Below the pieces are notes generated by a model that was given only the letters and a program-made list of their open reading frames with translations, did no database searches and had not been told where the DNA came from. A stretch of 64,000 nt of DNA from Serinus canaria (lineage: Eukaryota > Chordata > Aves > Passeriformes > Fringillidae). The stretch lies in NCBI RefSeq assembly GCF_022539315.1, contig NC_066333.1:9205001-9269000 (forward strand), in the 5' to 3' direction. This document shows, one piece after another, positions 1 to 12,100 of the stretch (its first letter is position 1; every line of letters begins with the position of its first letter). Both the position numbers and the translations under genes were made by a program.

Positions 1-1225
1 CAGCTGAGTCTGTGTATTCAAATAACAGCAGGTCAGTCAAGAATATCTCTCATGCCTGATTTTATTCCTCTCCAGCCTCTCTCTGCACATATTATTTTTA
101 TCCAGCAGAGAGCTCATGCCCAAGTTAAGCATTCACCTCTGTAGGGTGATGTCCACCTTGGCCACTTTGTGCTGCATCCAGGGGACAATCTGTGTGTCCC
201 CAGAGCTCTGAATGTCACCCCAGGTACAAGTGGGGAAGGGAAGAAGGCTGCAGTTTGCATTTTAAATTCTGAAAACATATTTTAAGGGCTCTGCTTCTGT
301 CTGTTCTCTAGTTTCTGAAAAAAATTCAGCTAAGGGAAGATTTTGGTAGAAACCCAAAACTGACATTCGCCTGCCTTTTCCAGGTAATGCATATGCATGC
401 ATGCAAAACTCAGGCATTGGTTGTTTCTGCCTCAGGATTAAAAGCTATGGCATGCACAGAAATAGAAGCCCATCTTTACAAAATTGCTTTTGAAAATTCC
501 ATATGCCAGTTGCATACCCTGCAAAGATGTAGAGCTTGAGTAGTGGTACAGGGATGGGGCTGCCAGCCAGGAGCATGAGCAGTAAGCTCAGCTTCCCTGC
601 AGGTCTGTTCTTTGTCTTTGGGTCATTTTTCCTTCCCCAGCCTGTTCTTCCATCTCCGAAAGTGAAGAGGTTAATGCTAAGTATTTATTTGTGTCTCAGA
701 ACAGTCCTCAACGGCAACACTTTGTTTGTGACCAGGAGCTTGACCCCACGTCTGCCAAAATAACCTGAATTCCTATGAAGGGACTTTTATGTTAAGCATG
801 TATAAGAAATACAGGGATGGCTCTGGAAGCTGCTGCTTAAAACCCAGGTGGGTTTTAAAGGGCTAAATGGCACATCAGATTACCAGGAGTTATGTCAGAA
901 GATGATGTGTGGGAAAACTAGGAAAAATGTGTGAGTCTTTTGGAGGAGAAATAAAAGTACCCCAAACCCCTCTGCAATTTCAGCCCAGAGGCAGCCCTGA
1001 CTTTGGCTGTTGCTAGGAAAACAGCAAAACCCAAGTCCTGGTTGTTCTCCATCCCACTCTGAACGACTTCTGGGTAGAATAAATCTTCCCTGCTTCTAAA
1101 ATAAATGAGAGAGCTTCACAATGCCAAGGCCATTTAAATTTACAGTGAAATAACGCCAGGAAACGATCCGGGCTCCAATCTGCATTCTCAGTGTTTTCCT
1201 GCAGCTGAGGAACACACAGTTACCC
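1..1225. other. Unannotated AT-rich non-coding DNA
   Basis: No gene, repeat family or splice-bounded open frame is apparent here. The only specific word is the POU-type palindrome at 387-398, listed separately. The short open frame at 536-763 starts at TTG and has no coding character. Confidence 0.6.
387..408. promoter_or_regulatory. POU-dimer (MORE-type) palindrome plus octamer-like word
   Basis: Positions 387-398 read ATGCATATGCAT, a perfect 12-bp palindrome. It is identical to the published MORE element, on which Oct/POU proteins bind as dimers. The sequence continues into ATGCAAAA at 401-408, one base from the octamer ATGCAAAT. The match is seen directly. Occupancy is inference, since a 12-mer can arise by chance and the flanking alternating ATGC sequence makes the match less surprising. 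Confidence 0.4.
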
Positions 1226-1530
1226 CTTGGCTCGTGGCTTGGGGTGAGCGCCCAGCCCCGTGCCCTGGGAGGATGACTGGAATGTAAAAGCCAGCCCGGA
1301 GGAGCCCTTCGGGGCAGGGAATGGCCCGGAGGGAATGGAATTTCCCTTCCTCGGCAGGATTCGAAGGGAACATCCCGAGCAAGGTCGCACCCTGCAAGGG
1401 GTTTGTGCCTTGCCCTGGCTGCGGGATGGGGCAGCAGGGCTGGGCTGCTGCTCCCGCCTGCCTCCCCCGGGGCTTTGTTCCCCACGAAAGATGAACCTTG
1501 CCGGGAACGCTGCGAGCAGTGCAGGAGGGA
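1226..1530. other. GC-rich non-coding stretch
   Basis: The base composition rises locally, with scattered CpG, relative to the AT-rich flanks. Overlapping open frames occur on both strands (for example 1260-1574 and 1188-1592), as expected when stop codons become rarer. None has a recognisable domain or splice frame. It could be a weak CpG-rich regulatory patch, but no promoter element is evident. Confidence 0.4.
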
Positions 1531-1575
1531 TTCAGCAGCTGAAGGGTTCGTGGTTTTTTGTCAAGCGCAATTGAA

Positions 1576-1628
1576 ACAAAAAAAAACACCAAACCAAACC
1601 AACCCCCCCACCTGGACGAAACAAACCA
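1576..1628. repeat. A/C-rich low-complexity tract
   Basis: The tract consists of runs of A interrupted by CC or CCC, including a C run near 1603-1609. Similar A/C-rich tracts recur at 2820-2880, 3293-3345 and 37800-37840. They are not a recognised transposon tail. Confidence 0.6.
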
Positions 1629-3575
1629 GAGGAAGGTTGTAGATAAAACCTGAAATTATTTAGGGTTTGAGTTTTCAGTCAGGAGACTGGAAATAGTGGA
1701 AGGGTTTTCTGTTGCCCTTCCCTGGGTGGTGTTGCAGTATTTTGGGCTATGCATTTTCCCTCTTTCCAGACTTCTCCCACGGAAAGGATTTCTTTGGGTT
1801 GTTTTGGGAGGTCTGGGAATTGCTATTTTCTCTCCCTTCAAAGCTCCTATTGGAAATGTCAAGACCCTTCCTGTCGATTTTCCTCACCATTCATTAATCC
1901 ATCTGATTTAGTTTTGTTTGAAGGAAAAGAGGTGTTTCTTCCTTATTTCTAGCGAAATTCTTCAGTCTGCTTCTGTAGCTGCTGCAGCTTTATTTTTGAA
2001 AACTCGGCTTTTTAATCTGAGAAACCATTGAAAGTGGCAAGTTTTTAGTATGGAAATTTGAATTTGCTATAAATGAGCTTTAAATGTGTTTGTGTGAGTC
2101 TTATTACAGAAGTTTTCTATTTCCCAGAACTTTGCTGATGTTTAAAGTCAATCAAACGAGATAGTCCTGCGGAAGGGTGATGGAAAATACCCTCTGTAGA
2201 AATAATTTAAATAGTTTAGTCTTTTTTGAAAGATTTCAGCTTTTTGGGATCTGGGTTGGAGCTTCCTTCTCCTGTGATTAACTGGGGCATCCCTGTTGTC
2301 TCGATGAAAGTATAAACCAGTGCCTTGTTGCTAAAATCTTTTGAAGTCAGTTTGGAGATTGAATGCCCAGACACAAATTGCTAATGTGAAGCTTCAGAAT
2401 CCTGGGAAAAAAAAAAAAATTATGTTATCAGGCAGATGAAAGAGCAACTGCCTGCTCAGGATGGTCTTGGAACAAAGATAGGTGAGTGGAATGAGAATGT
2501 GACCACCCATAAATTGAGCATGAGGCTACGATTTTTTTTGCAATATTTGTGTTTTCAGATCTGGAGCTCAAAAACAGGGCTTGAAGTTTTTGTGTCCATT
2601 CTGAGCACACTTAGAGAATCTCCAGGTTCCTGCAGGATATGGTCTCATCCTTTGGGTAGATAAAGTCGCAATGGAAGAGTGGTAAAGGAAGTGAAAGGCA
2701 TGAAAGGAAGATGCAGATTAAACAGGTTTTTCACTCACTTCCCTCTCTCTTTCCTTGCATTGGGATGATTTCTATTTCATTTATGAATGTTGAAGAAAAT
2801 AAATCCCTTTCTTTCCTCTAAATAAAAACCAAAAAACCAAAAACAAAAACCCACCCCCAAACCCCACCAAAATCCAACTGGAAATTAGAGCTGATTTGAA
2901 CTGAGAAATCAACATTTGAAAACTCAGCTGAACTTACCCATTCCCCTTCCTGTCATTATTCTGCATAGGCTGGATCCATTTTCCCCCACTGCAATCAGCT
3001 GTGAAGGAGAACTTCCATCGATTTCAGCAGGAACAAGCTAGAACATGTTAGATTTAAATATTTGAATCCTCAGCTGCGCTACCTAAGCATGTCAATCTGC
3101 CTTAATACTTTATTTCAGGTTATTATATCAACAAAATCCAGTGATATGCTGCAACAAAATTGCATTACATGCTCTCTCTGTGTTTTGAGCTATCATACTC
3201 CATAGGCAGTGGCATCCCTCCTCTGAGTGTGTGATTGTATGTGAGCCCTGTCTCTAAACACATTTCAGATATGTTACATTTTTTTTCTTCAAGGAAAAAA
3301 AAAAAACCCAACAAAATCCTGAAACAACAACCAACCAAACACACACATTTCTTAGATTGTGAAAACAGATCCTCTCAAAATTGTATCTCAAACAAGGCAG
3401 AGAGAAAGAGCAAAAGCTCTGGGGTTGGGTATGAGCTGCCAGACATCACAGAGAGCAGCACTACAGGATCCTCCAGCCAAAAGAGAATCCAAATTAGTGA
3501 CCTATATTGGGGATAAACTGGTCATGCACCACAAACATGATTCTGTAATTAAAGCCTTCCCTGGTACAGACACAA
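1629..3575. other. Unannotated non-coding DNA with A-rich tracts
   Basis: There is no gene or known repeat family. The stretch contains an A run at 2407-2419, an A/C-rich low-complexity tract at 2820-2880 and another at 3293-3345. The remainder is unique AT-rich sequence. Confidence 0.6.
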
Positions 3576-4200
3576 TTGATGCCCAGTGTGCGCGCCGAGG
3601 CATACAGAACAAAACAACTGCACTGGGAGAGTTAACTTTTAAAATCTAGTTGGGATGAAATGTGGAAAATAGGAGCTGGGATGTGCAGGGCAGCCCTGGA
3701 TGCACGGCTCGGACACAGGCAGGGCTGCGGGGACGGGAGCCAGGCGAGGGACAAATACAAACCAGATCCCAACGTGGAGCCCAATCTCTCCGTTATTTAG
3801 AGACAGAGAGTCCGTCGCTGTGTGCCAGCCTCTCCCGGTGTCAGACACGCACCCCAGCTCAGAAATCCTCTTTTTCTAAAGTGGGGCTAAGGCTGCAGAG
3901 CGTGTGTTTGGCTTTGGGAGCAGCCCCTGGCTCCTCTCGCCCCTGCTGGGGTGAATTCCAGCCCCGGTGGGGCTGCTCTGGCATCAGGAGCCTCTGCTGA
4001 GTCAGGTTGTGCTGCCGCCCCACCTCGCAGCTCCGCATCTGCTGGGAGAGGGGGAAAAGTGCATTTTTTACTGTTTAGTGCCGCAGAGAGCGGTGGAGGC
4101 AGCGCTGTGTGCCGGGCACGGTCACTGGGAGCGGGCTCCGGGAGGCTTTCTGCTCCAACACGCCGTTTAACCCTTTCAGCCTCCTGACAGTTGAATAAAT
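3576..4200. other. GC- and CpG-enriched stretch
   Basis: The region is richer in G, C and CpG than its neighbours, with clusters at 3590-3600 and 4010-4165. Open frames overlap in several frames on both strands (3662-4000 plus, 3887-4255 minus), a composition effect with no domain in any of them. A weak CpG-island-like regulatory region is possible. No transcription start signal is clear. Confidence 0.4.
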
Positions 4201-4406
4201 AGGCAAATGAAGCAGGGCTTAATCTAGTGTCCACCCCCTTCCAAAGGCCCTGCACTAAAGAACTTAAAGAACTAATTGCTTCTGTATTGCTATTGCTGCC
4301 CAGCCACTGCTGAAAGCCTCCTGGAGGTTTGCCTTGGGTCTGTGCTCTGCGTGCCAGCCTGATTTTGTTAGAATTTACTATATTTCCATATTAAAACAGC
4401 CAGGCC

Positions 4407-4450
4407 GGGGTGGGGGGGGGGGGGGGGTGGGGGGAGGCGAAAAAAAAAAA
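4407..4450. repeat. Poly-G run joined to a poly-A run
   Basis: A stretch of four G, T, sixteen G, T and six G (4407-4434) is followed within a few bases by an A run (4440-4450). G runs of this length satisfy any G-quadruplex definition and are a common site of sequencing or assembly error, so the exact length is unreliable. Confidence 0.8.
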
Positions 4451-4479
4451 CTGCAAGAAGAAAAGGGAAAGAAAAAGAG

Positions 4480-4700
4480 AGACTCATTAAAACTGCATCA
4501 TGTCACCCGGCTGAACTTCCCATCCCTCCACTTCCCCCCTCAATCAGCGGCAAGGATAACAATTAGATGTGATAGCTATTCCTAATAGGCAGCAGTTAGC
4601 GCTCGCTGCTCCAGCTCTGGCTGAAGCAGGAGAGTCCTGCATCATCCCCTGCGAGGCTAAAACTGATGAGGCTCCAAATAAACCTCTCCCAAGCGGGGCA
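4480..4700. promoter_or_regulatory. Candidate conserved non-coding element
   Basis: This is unique sequence without repeats. It carries homeodomain-like cores (CATTAAAA, ACAATTAGATG, CCTAATAGG) next to GATA/TATC words and a short CpG-containing end. It looks like a developmental enhancer, but that is judged from texture only. Confidence 0.3.
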
Positions 4701-4773
4701 GCGACTGCAGGGCTCTCCGCCTCCACGGCTCCGGCTCTGGATTCTCTTCCGTCCCGGTGCAGCATCACCAGCG

Positions 4774-4868
4774 GGGCACTCACTGTCCGTCCCCAGGCTG
4801 GGCACTGCCCGTCCCCAGGCTGGGCACTGCCCGTCCCCAGGCTGGGCACTGCCCATCCCCAGGCTGGG
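4774..4868. repeat. 22-bp minisatellite, about four copies
   Basis: Three consecutive 22-bp units start at 4800, 4822 and 4844, each built on GGGCACTGCCC and GTCCCCAGGCT halves. A 26-bp variant copy precedes them at 4774-4799 and a partial copy follows. The third full unit carries one G-to-A change (CAT instead of CGT). The unit length is not a multiple of three, so frames crossing it rotate, which explains the repetitive open frames predicted on both strands here. Confidence 0.9.
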
Positions 4869-5008
4869 CTGCGGCTCCAAACGCGGCCCCTGCAGCCCAG
4901 GGAGCCCCGGCCAGGGCGGCAGCAGCGCTCGGAGGCACTCAGCCAGAAAACTTGGTATTAGGAGTGGGAGAAAAGGTCACCTTGGAGGATCAGAGATAGA
5001 GAATTAAA

Positions 5009-5082
5009 AGAAAGGGGCTGGGAGTGGGAGAGAGGGCGGGGGTATAGGGGGAGGCTGAGGAGGGAAGGAGGGAAGGGGATGT
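5009..5082. repeat. G-rich purine tract with quadruplex motif
   Basis: This is nearly pure purine on the plus strand. Four G tracts of three or more, separated by loops of three to five bases, lie between 5014 and 5041 and fit the canonical G3+N1-7 quadruplex pattern. More G runs follow to 5080. The complementary strand is a polypyrimidine tract. Confidence 0.7.
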
Positions 5083-5089
5083 AGGATTT

Positions 5090-5340
5090 CTAAGGAGGCC
5101 TGACCCGAGAGGATAAAATATCCTGTTTTCATTGGTTCAAATGAACCATTAGGGAGAGAGTAATTTGTTGACCTTTTTGCTGCCTTATCATGAGATGAAC
5201 AGCCTTAACATGGGCTTCACGTTTGCCTTAACCCCACCGTAAATCATAGAAGAATCGATTTTTTTTTTTTTACTTTTTTCCCCCCTCCAAAAAATATATA
5301 AATTAGGAACAACAACCAAGAAACCAGCCTATATTTTAAG
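5090..5340. promoter_or_regulatory. Candidate conserved non-coding element with inverted repeats
   Basis: Unique sequence holding two compact inverted repeats. One is GGATA-AAA-TATCC at 5111-5123, which is paired GATA words. The other is TGGTTCA-AA-TGAACCA at 5133-5148, whose GGTTCA half-sites resemble nuclear-receptor half-sites in an inverted arrangement with a two-base gap. TTGACCTTT, the reverse of an AAAGGTCA half-site, follows at about 5168. Receptor binding is inference from motif similarity. Confidence 0.35.
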
Positions 5341-8300
5341 ATGATTTAGCAGAGCAAGGCCAGGTAGATCCGTGCACTGGTCAGACTCTGTGGATGTTGT
5401 CCTCTGCCTTCCTTTTTATTTTTGTTCTCTTTTGGCTGAGCAAGTGGGAATGAGGGCTGTGCAAAGGCTCTGCTTCCTTTGGGAATTCAGGCTGGAGGAC
5501 AGTGATTTTCCTCTTATTTCCATCAGCCTGGCTTGGCAGTAGTTCCAATGAAGTCAGTTTGCACTCTCCTAAAGCCAGTCTCTTTCCCCAGCTCCTGCAG
5601 ATAGTCTGGCATGATTTTGGCCTAAGAAAGGCAGGCCCACATGAGGGTTTGGTTGAAATGACAGTTTTAGAGTTCGCTGTGGACCTTCCATGCAAGGTTG
5701 CCATCTGTGCAAGGAAATGGAGCTTGCAGAGTTTGGAATATGTCAGCTTGCTGGGGGTGTACCCAGAGGCTGCTCGGTGCTGAGCCCAAACCACACTCAG
5801 ATCTTGTGAAGCACTGGCTTTTCTTGGGTTTCACTCTAAACCTTGATTTGCAAACTTTGGAGGCTTCAGAAGAGTCTGACTGAATACCAACAACAGATAC
5901 ACCCAATATATTTCAGTAGAAGTTGTATATTTCATTGGAAGTTGTCTGCTCTGGCACGGGAAGAGACCATCAAAAAGCTTTTCCTGTGTCCAGGTTGGTT
6001 TTGTGTTATCAGTCCTAGGGTGTCCCCTGTTTGCTGTGAAGCAGCTGTCAGGGATGAGATGGGATTCTGCCAGACAATTCCTGCCCTTTGAGGGAATTCA
6101 GCCTCACCTGCAGCTCCTCAGCTGCAGCTCCCACCCAGCTGAGCCAGTCCAACAGTTCCAATCTGTCCGTGGCATTTTGTACAACTTCACTCTCAATATT
6201 TTGTTGTCTCTCCTTGGCACATCAGGGAAAACGTTCCACTCTCACACTGGAAAACACTGTCCAATTCTAAAGAGAAAATTACTTGAAATTGCAGGTTAGC
6301 CAGGATTTTTTACCTTGAGACGTTTGTGTTTCCATTGAGTCTCTTATTATAGGAAATTTAGATATGGAGCAGAAGCATCTGGCCTTCAAAGGACCCTGAA
6401 ATTGCCATGGGATGTTATGATAATGCTGCTTTTATGTGACTGATCTTTTCCATTTGTCCTTTGCTCTCTAGGTAACAGCTTGGAAAATGTCACCTTTTGG
6501 TAGGTAAAGAGAATGCTGCTCTGTGTAGGGTTTGTGATACCAACTTTTATTATAATCATTCTACATGAGATGCAGATCTTCCAGCAGCCTGCAAATTCTT
6601 GTCAAATGAACCCAAATCAGGAAGGTCAAATGTTCTCATGGAGAATGCAAGATAAGGATGACTTCTGTGCCTGCTCTTGAATATAGCATCTTCTTTGATC
6701 AGAAAGATATTTTAAATTACTTCTAGCAGCAGGCTGGGTAACAATATACCCGTGTGTGCCAGGCTAAAAATAGCCCTTGGAACTGCATTTGTACTACACT
6801 GTGAAGTATGTGATTGCTGTGAGAGATTTCAGAACTTTCTTTTTTGCTTTCTGTCTTACATTAATTACACTTTCCAAACATATCTTTAACATATTGGATG
6901 TCAGGATTTCTTCCTCAAATGCGTGATCACCTTGGGTTTTGGAAGGTGTTGTTAGATTTTTAGTGGTAGCTTAGCTATTATGAAGGTGGATTTTATTACA
7001 TTAAGAGTTTAAAGAAGTTATTCTTAAAATAAATTATAACCTGAATAACAAACACATAACAATAGGGTTTTGTAAAACTCTATAACAATGGCATGGTTCC
7101 TGTAGTTTAACCAAAAATTAATGAAAAATCAATTATAGAGCCTTATGTTAAAGCTTTTCCTATGCAGTGCTTGCAGAGTAAACTTTACAACACATTGTTT
7201 TATGAAAGGAAAAAGATATATTAGTTAATGCAGCTTCTAAACCAAAGAGTAAAGTGAATAAAACATGTATTTAAAGTGAAAAAACAGCCTATAACAGCAA
7301 AAAGAGCACAAGGGATGGTGCTTACAGGGCCAGGAGGGATCTGGAAGTGCCCAAGGGAGGGGAGGAGGGTTTGGTGTCCCCACTTGAACCTGAGGAAACT
7401 GAGGTGCAAGCTGTGGTGCCACAGGGAGGAATCCTAAATCAGGACGAAGGTGAGACTGGGACCTGGTGGAGGAGCCTGAGGACATGTGAGGTGCTGCAGG
7501 CTCTGCCACAGCCCCCAGCACTGCAGATGATCCACACCAGCACCCAACACCCTCATCCACAATCCTTCCTGACAGCACTGCCTGGATCACGGGGTCACCT
7601 TCCTTTCTGGGCATTAACAAATACCCGAAGCACAGCAGGTGCCTGCTCACACCTTCCTTCTTAAAACATAGCTAAAAATGAATTCCAGACCTCATGAAAT
7701 GCAAAGGGGACAGGGAAGAGGATCCCCCCCATCCTCTTCCCATTCCCAGTACTTCTCTACCTATGGAAAATGCTGGGGGTGGCTGGAAGAAGCTATATTT
7801 CTATAACAAGAATGGAAGGAACATGTGTACACAGTTGTTTTCCTTGACTGGGGTCTGTGTAGTTCCTCTGGAAGGTTAATAAATGGTATGCAAATCCTCT
7901 TAAATGGCCATGTTTACACCACAGCTTAGTGGCTCCAGCCATGTCCTCTACTTTCAACTCCCTAAGTTTGAGTGCAAAAAGAATTTGCTTCCCCACGCCC
8001 TTTGGGGCTCTCCCAGGTTTTGTCCATGCTTTTTCACAGCTATCTGCTCTTGGCATCAGAAAGGGCATCACCAGAGCAAAGAAAAATAAAAGTTAAATTT
8101 GCCTGAGTGAAAAAAATAGGGAAAAAAAAGATGTTTTGCTGAAAAACAGGAGGCTACTGTAGTGCAAAATGAATGATTAATAAGGATAAGAAAAACCTAG
8201 TTCAACAGGGCAAATGCTCAATAACAGCTCATTTAATCATTGGCAGATTAGCTGCAAATGCAAAGTGCCTGTGCAGCACTGTGTTAACTCATGCTGGAAA

Positions 8301-9020
8301 GTGTTGGCTACTCCTTTAATGACAGCCTAACCTTTCATTGTGCATTTATTTTAGAGTCCGCTCCTTAAATGGTGGAGTGTTGGAGTTTTGGTTTTCTTTA
8401 ATTATTTATTTTTAGTCTTCTTCTGCCCTCAATGAATTTTGCAACACGGGAATATGTTGTGAGTTGTGTCACCTCTGCAAATATTGCTGGGCTGGGGTTG
8501 TGTCTTTGGGAGAGAATCGGATTTCACAAAGTACAGGCTCAGCCTTGGCACCCACTGCCTCCTGCCTTGATTTCATTTTCTGGCAGCACTGATGCTGTCC
8601 TTGTGTAATTGTCCTTAGGAGAACCAAGTACACCCCAACAAGTGCATTTCTTTGTTACCAGATGGAGAATGGTTTAGCTTGGAGGAATACAGAGATCTAA
8701 GACCTCTTCTTGAGCAATGCAACCATTGCAAAGAGAGGATCTGATTCGTGGGTGATTTGTGGAAATATAATTATTGCTCTTGTTGATTGTCCAAAGAACC
8801 ATTTGTTGTATACAAATTGCATTCATTGTTTGCATTCATGATGAACACAGGAGGCTCTTCCCAATGGGCACTGGGTGCTCTGAGGGAAGGTCTAAGCAGC
8901 TTTCCAAGGTCTGTGGTGTTTTTCCAAGCCAGAGGAGAGTGTCAGGAGCATCACTCATGACCTCAGGTTTTTGAGGACAAACAAACTGGGATCTCCCACT
9001 CTCTTGTCACAGAAAGGGCT
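5341..9020. other. Unannotated non-coding DNA
   Basis: No gene, recognised repeat or convincing exon was seen. The part from about 6700 to 7210 is notably AT-rich, with homeodomain-like words (TTAATGAAAAATCAATTATA near 7117), and could hold a weak enhancer. An octamer ATGCAAAT occurs at 7888-7895. Open frames such as 7237-7650 minus and 5381-5794 minus have no domain or splice context. Confidence 0.55.
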
Positions 9021-9029
9021 GTTTCCACA

Positions 9030-9112
9030 CATAATCTTCTTCAGCCTCAGTTTACCCAGCTTAAGCCTGGACTACCTCATCTGGGTTACTGAAGGACATG
9101 AATAAAGGTATT
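9030..9112 (+). mobile_element. Possible MIR/CORE-SINE relic
   Basis: The word GCCTCAGTTTACCC near 9045-9058, followed by CTACCTCATCTGGGTT and a later ATGAATAAAGG, matches in order the central and 3' parts of MIR-type SINEs (GCCTCAGTTTCCTCATCTG, then CTACCTCA, then TTAAATAAAG). The tRNA-like head is missing. It is highly diverged, so repeat masking could score it below threshold. Confidence 0.4.
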
Positions 9113-12100
9113 GAATGAACAGAAAGAAAGTTTGGGCCAAATAAAGGGGAGGGAATGGTTGAATTAGTACTATGGAAATGGCTGAATCAGTACTAAAATT
9201 GATATAGAGAGTTGTGCAGGGCTGGGCTCTGCCATAATTCACATCTGCCTCCATCAGCAAGTCCTGGTGCACAGAAACCCCAAGGATGCTCTTTGTCAAT
9301 TATTCTGTGGGACTGGCTGCTTCAGCCTCCCAGCACCACTCCCCACGTGCTGTGATAACAGGATAAGCAAGAGGCAATTTTCCTGATAACACATAAATGT
9401 TTGGTTTCTGCTCAAATTCATAGTGTAAAGAAAAACACTGTTTGAGGAAGGCTGGGTGAGCAGCAGTGCAAATGTTGTAAATACCAGTTCATAGCCATGT
9501 TAGTAATGAATCCATTCCACATTAGTATTTTTGTTTATCATCATCCAGAGCTTTCAAACAGCAGGGATTGTTTAGCAATAAAATGCACTTCTTAACCAAA
9601 TTCCCCATTCTTTCCCCCCTCAAATGCCTCTGACCAGCTCTCTTGGCACTTTCCATCACATTGTAATTCTGCAGGTCGCCTGTCACGTTGCTGAAGAGAT
9701 AGAAACAAAGTCGTGTGTGCAGGAATTTGATCATTTGAGCTGGTTTTAAGCTCATTTCAATTAACTTGGTACACTGCTGGAGATAAGCTGCCCCTGCCTG
9801 GAGTCACCTTTACTGATAGTCAGTAAAGGATGTGAGACCCATGAAGTTCACCATGGATTCATATTTATCACCAATAACTATACAGTGTTGAGAGGCTGGT
9901 AATGCACACTCTGTCATTATCTTTAGCACTTTATATATATATTTGGCTCCTGTGGCAGAAACGTTCTCATGGCTGTTGTAAGTGAAGCATCACCTGTGTA
10001 ACAGATTTTCTGACGCTTCCACTTTGCTTCTCAAATTCAGAGGAAGAGGTGTGAGTGTGATGGGCTCTGAAGGTGGTGGGAAGGCTGAGGAAGGCACAGG
10101 AGAATTGCAGCAGCTCTCAGAAGGTCTTGTGCAGACTGGAAGCATTTGCATTCCCCGCTTGCAGGTGGGCTTGTAGGTGCATGGCAGCACTATTGCCCAG
10201 CAGGACAGGGCTTTCCAAAGCCTTAGGAGCACCAGAGCAGGGTCTGTGACCTCTGGTGCCTGCAGAAACCTTTTCCTGGCAGCCACCTGGGGCTGAAAAG
10301 CACAGGCACAGAACTGAATCCCACTGTGGACAAGGGTGTCAGGAGCTTCACAGAAATGCTGTTCTTTAAAGTCCCAAATAAAAGGTTGAACCACCCCACA
10401 GCCAGCACAGCCAAAATCCTGCTGTTCTCAGCCATTCTGTGAGGGAGCTCTGCTGCAGCACGTGTCAGCAAGGCAGAGGCCCCCGAGCACTGGCAATTTT
10501 AGAGATGATCTCTATTTTAGAGATCAAAGCTCATGACAGGATGCAATTATGTTTAGCAGAGACAGGTGATCAGGGACTAATACTTTGCATAGGAAAGACA
10601 GGCTTGGCATAGGAAATTTGGAACAATGATGAGATTTCTTCCTTGGCTCTTGGTCACAAGTGGAGGAATAACATCATTAAGATATTAACTCAGTACCCGG
10701 AGTGGGAATGTTCCTGTAGGTTGTTCAGCTGTACTGTGCACACTGAGCTCTTGTTAAAATTCCCATCTCATTCAGGACTTTTTAAAAAAACAAACTGTTT
10801 CACCAAACTTACAGAATTTGGATAATACAGCTTTTTTTTTCCTCCTTTTTTTTCATTTGAAAGAGAGAGTAAGAAATTAGGTACATATTGTTTGTAGCCC
10901 TTGGTCTGGTGTTTGTTTCAGTAGAAGGTGGCACAGACATTTGGAATTGCTGGCTGTCAAAGAAGCAGTGATAGCAGGGCTGCTTGGAGCAAGGAGTGTG
11001 GCTGTGGAACACAGCCCAGCTGTACAGAAGTGATGGAAAAAAGCTTGTGGATGATGCCACTGAGTTTGGATGTGTGTTTTCTGATCCCTCCCATGAAGCA
11101 CTAAGGCTGTGTCCTCTTCTGTGTGTTTTCTGTGTTTCTCTGACACCAGACCAATGCCATTAACTGTGGGTTCTCTCTGGTGAGGGATAGGACAGTGATC
11201 AATAACCAATATGTATTTCATCAACACTCAGCCAAGGTCACTCAAACAAACACAGGAACAGATCCACAGTACCCTCCTGCTAAGTCCATGTGTCCCTAGG
11301 GAATATTCATTGCTATTGGGGTGCAGGTGTTATTTCTGCTTCTTTGTTTTAATTTAGTTGGTCCCTGAAGGATCTGATGGGCTTTGGAGACCTTCTGGCT
11401 GCACCTTTTATCAGCTGACACTATCCATCTGTGGCACAGTGCTGGCCTTCCCTGTGACCTATCTGCTGTGTGACCTTGATTTTGCCTCACCACTAATCTG
11501 TAGAGCCAGTTCTGGCTCCTCAACTATTTAACCCTTCAGCACTGCAGATCTGATTGTTCTTGCACTACAGTGGGAGTGGGGAACCAGCTGTACAAACAGC
11601 TCCTGCTGCTGCAGACATGTCCATAACCAAGGGAGGCAGGTGGGAACATAGAAGTGAGCAGTTTTGTTGGAGCTTTTGGGCCAGTCACTGCAAAGAGCCA
11701 CTGGATGCCATTGGAAAGGCTTGGTGGGCTGCTGGGTGCCTTATATAGGTGAGGCTATTCCAGTACAGTGGTCCAGCTGAGTTCATGAAGCCAGTAAGAG
11801 GAGCTGTACTTCTCTCTGATCCTTGAACCAGCTTGAGAAGGCAACAGCTCCATCTTCAAATCTTTTTATCCTAAACATTTCTTTAGAAAATTTTTTTGTG
11901 GGAATGTGTTCTCTAAGGATTGGAATCACCAAAATATGTATTGAATATTTGGGTTAGATAGGATATTTGAAAAACTGCCATCCTAAATAAGAGAGAGTGC
12001 ATCTGCATGTTGGTGATTAGGCCCTGGTGCTGCTCTGCTCAGATTAAAAGCCCCTTTTCTCTCCCTGTCAAACACTGTAAGGAAGGAACTTCATCTTGGT

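Noticed and set aside
4544..5007. Repetitive open frames on both strands with repeated Pro-Gly-Trp-type peptides
   Set aside because: They are generated by the 22-bp minisatellite being open in several frames; no domain or exon boundary supports a gene.
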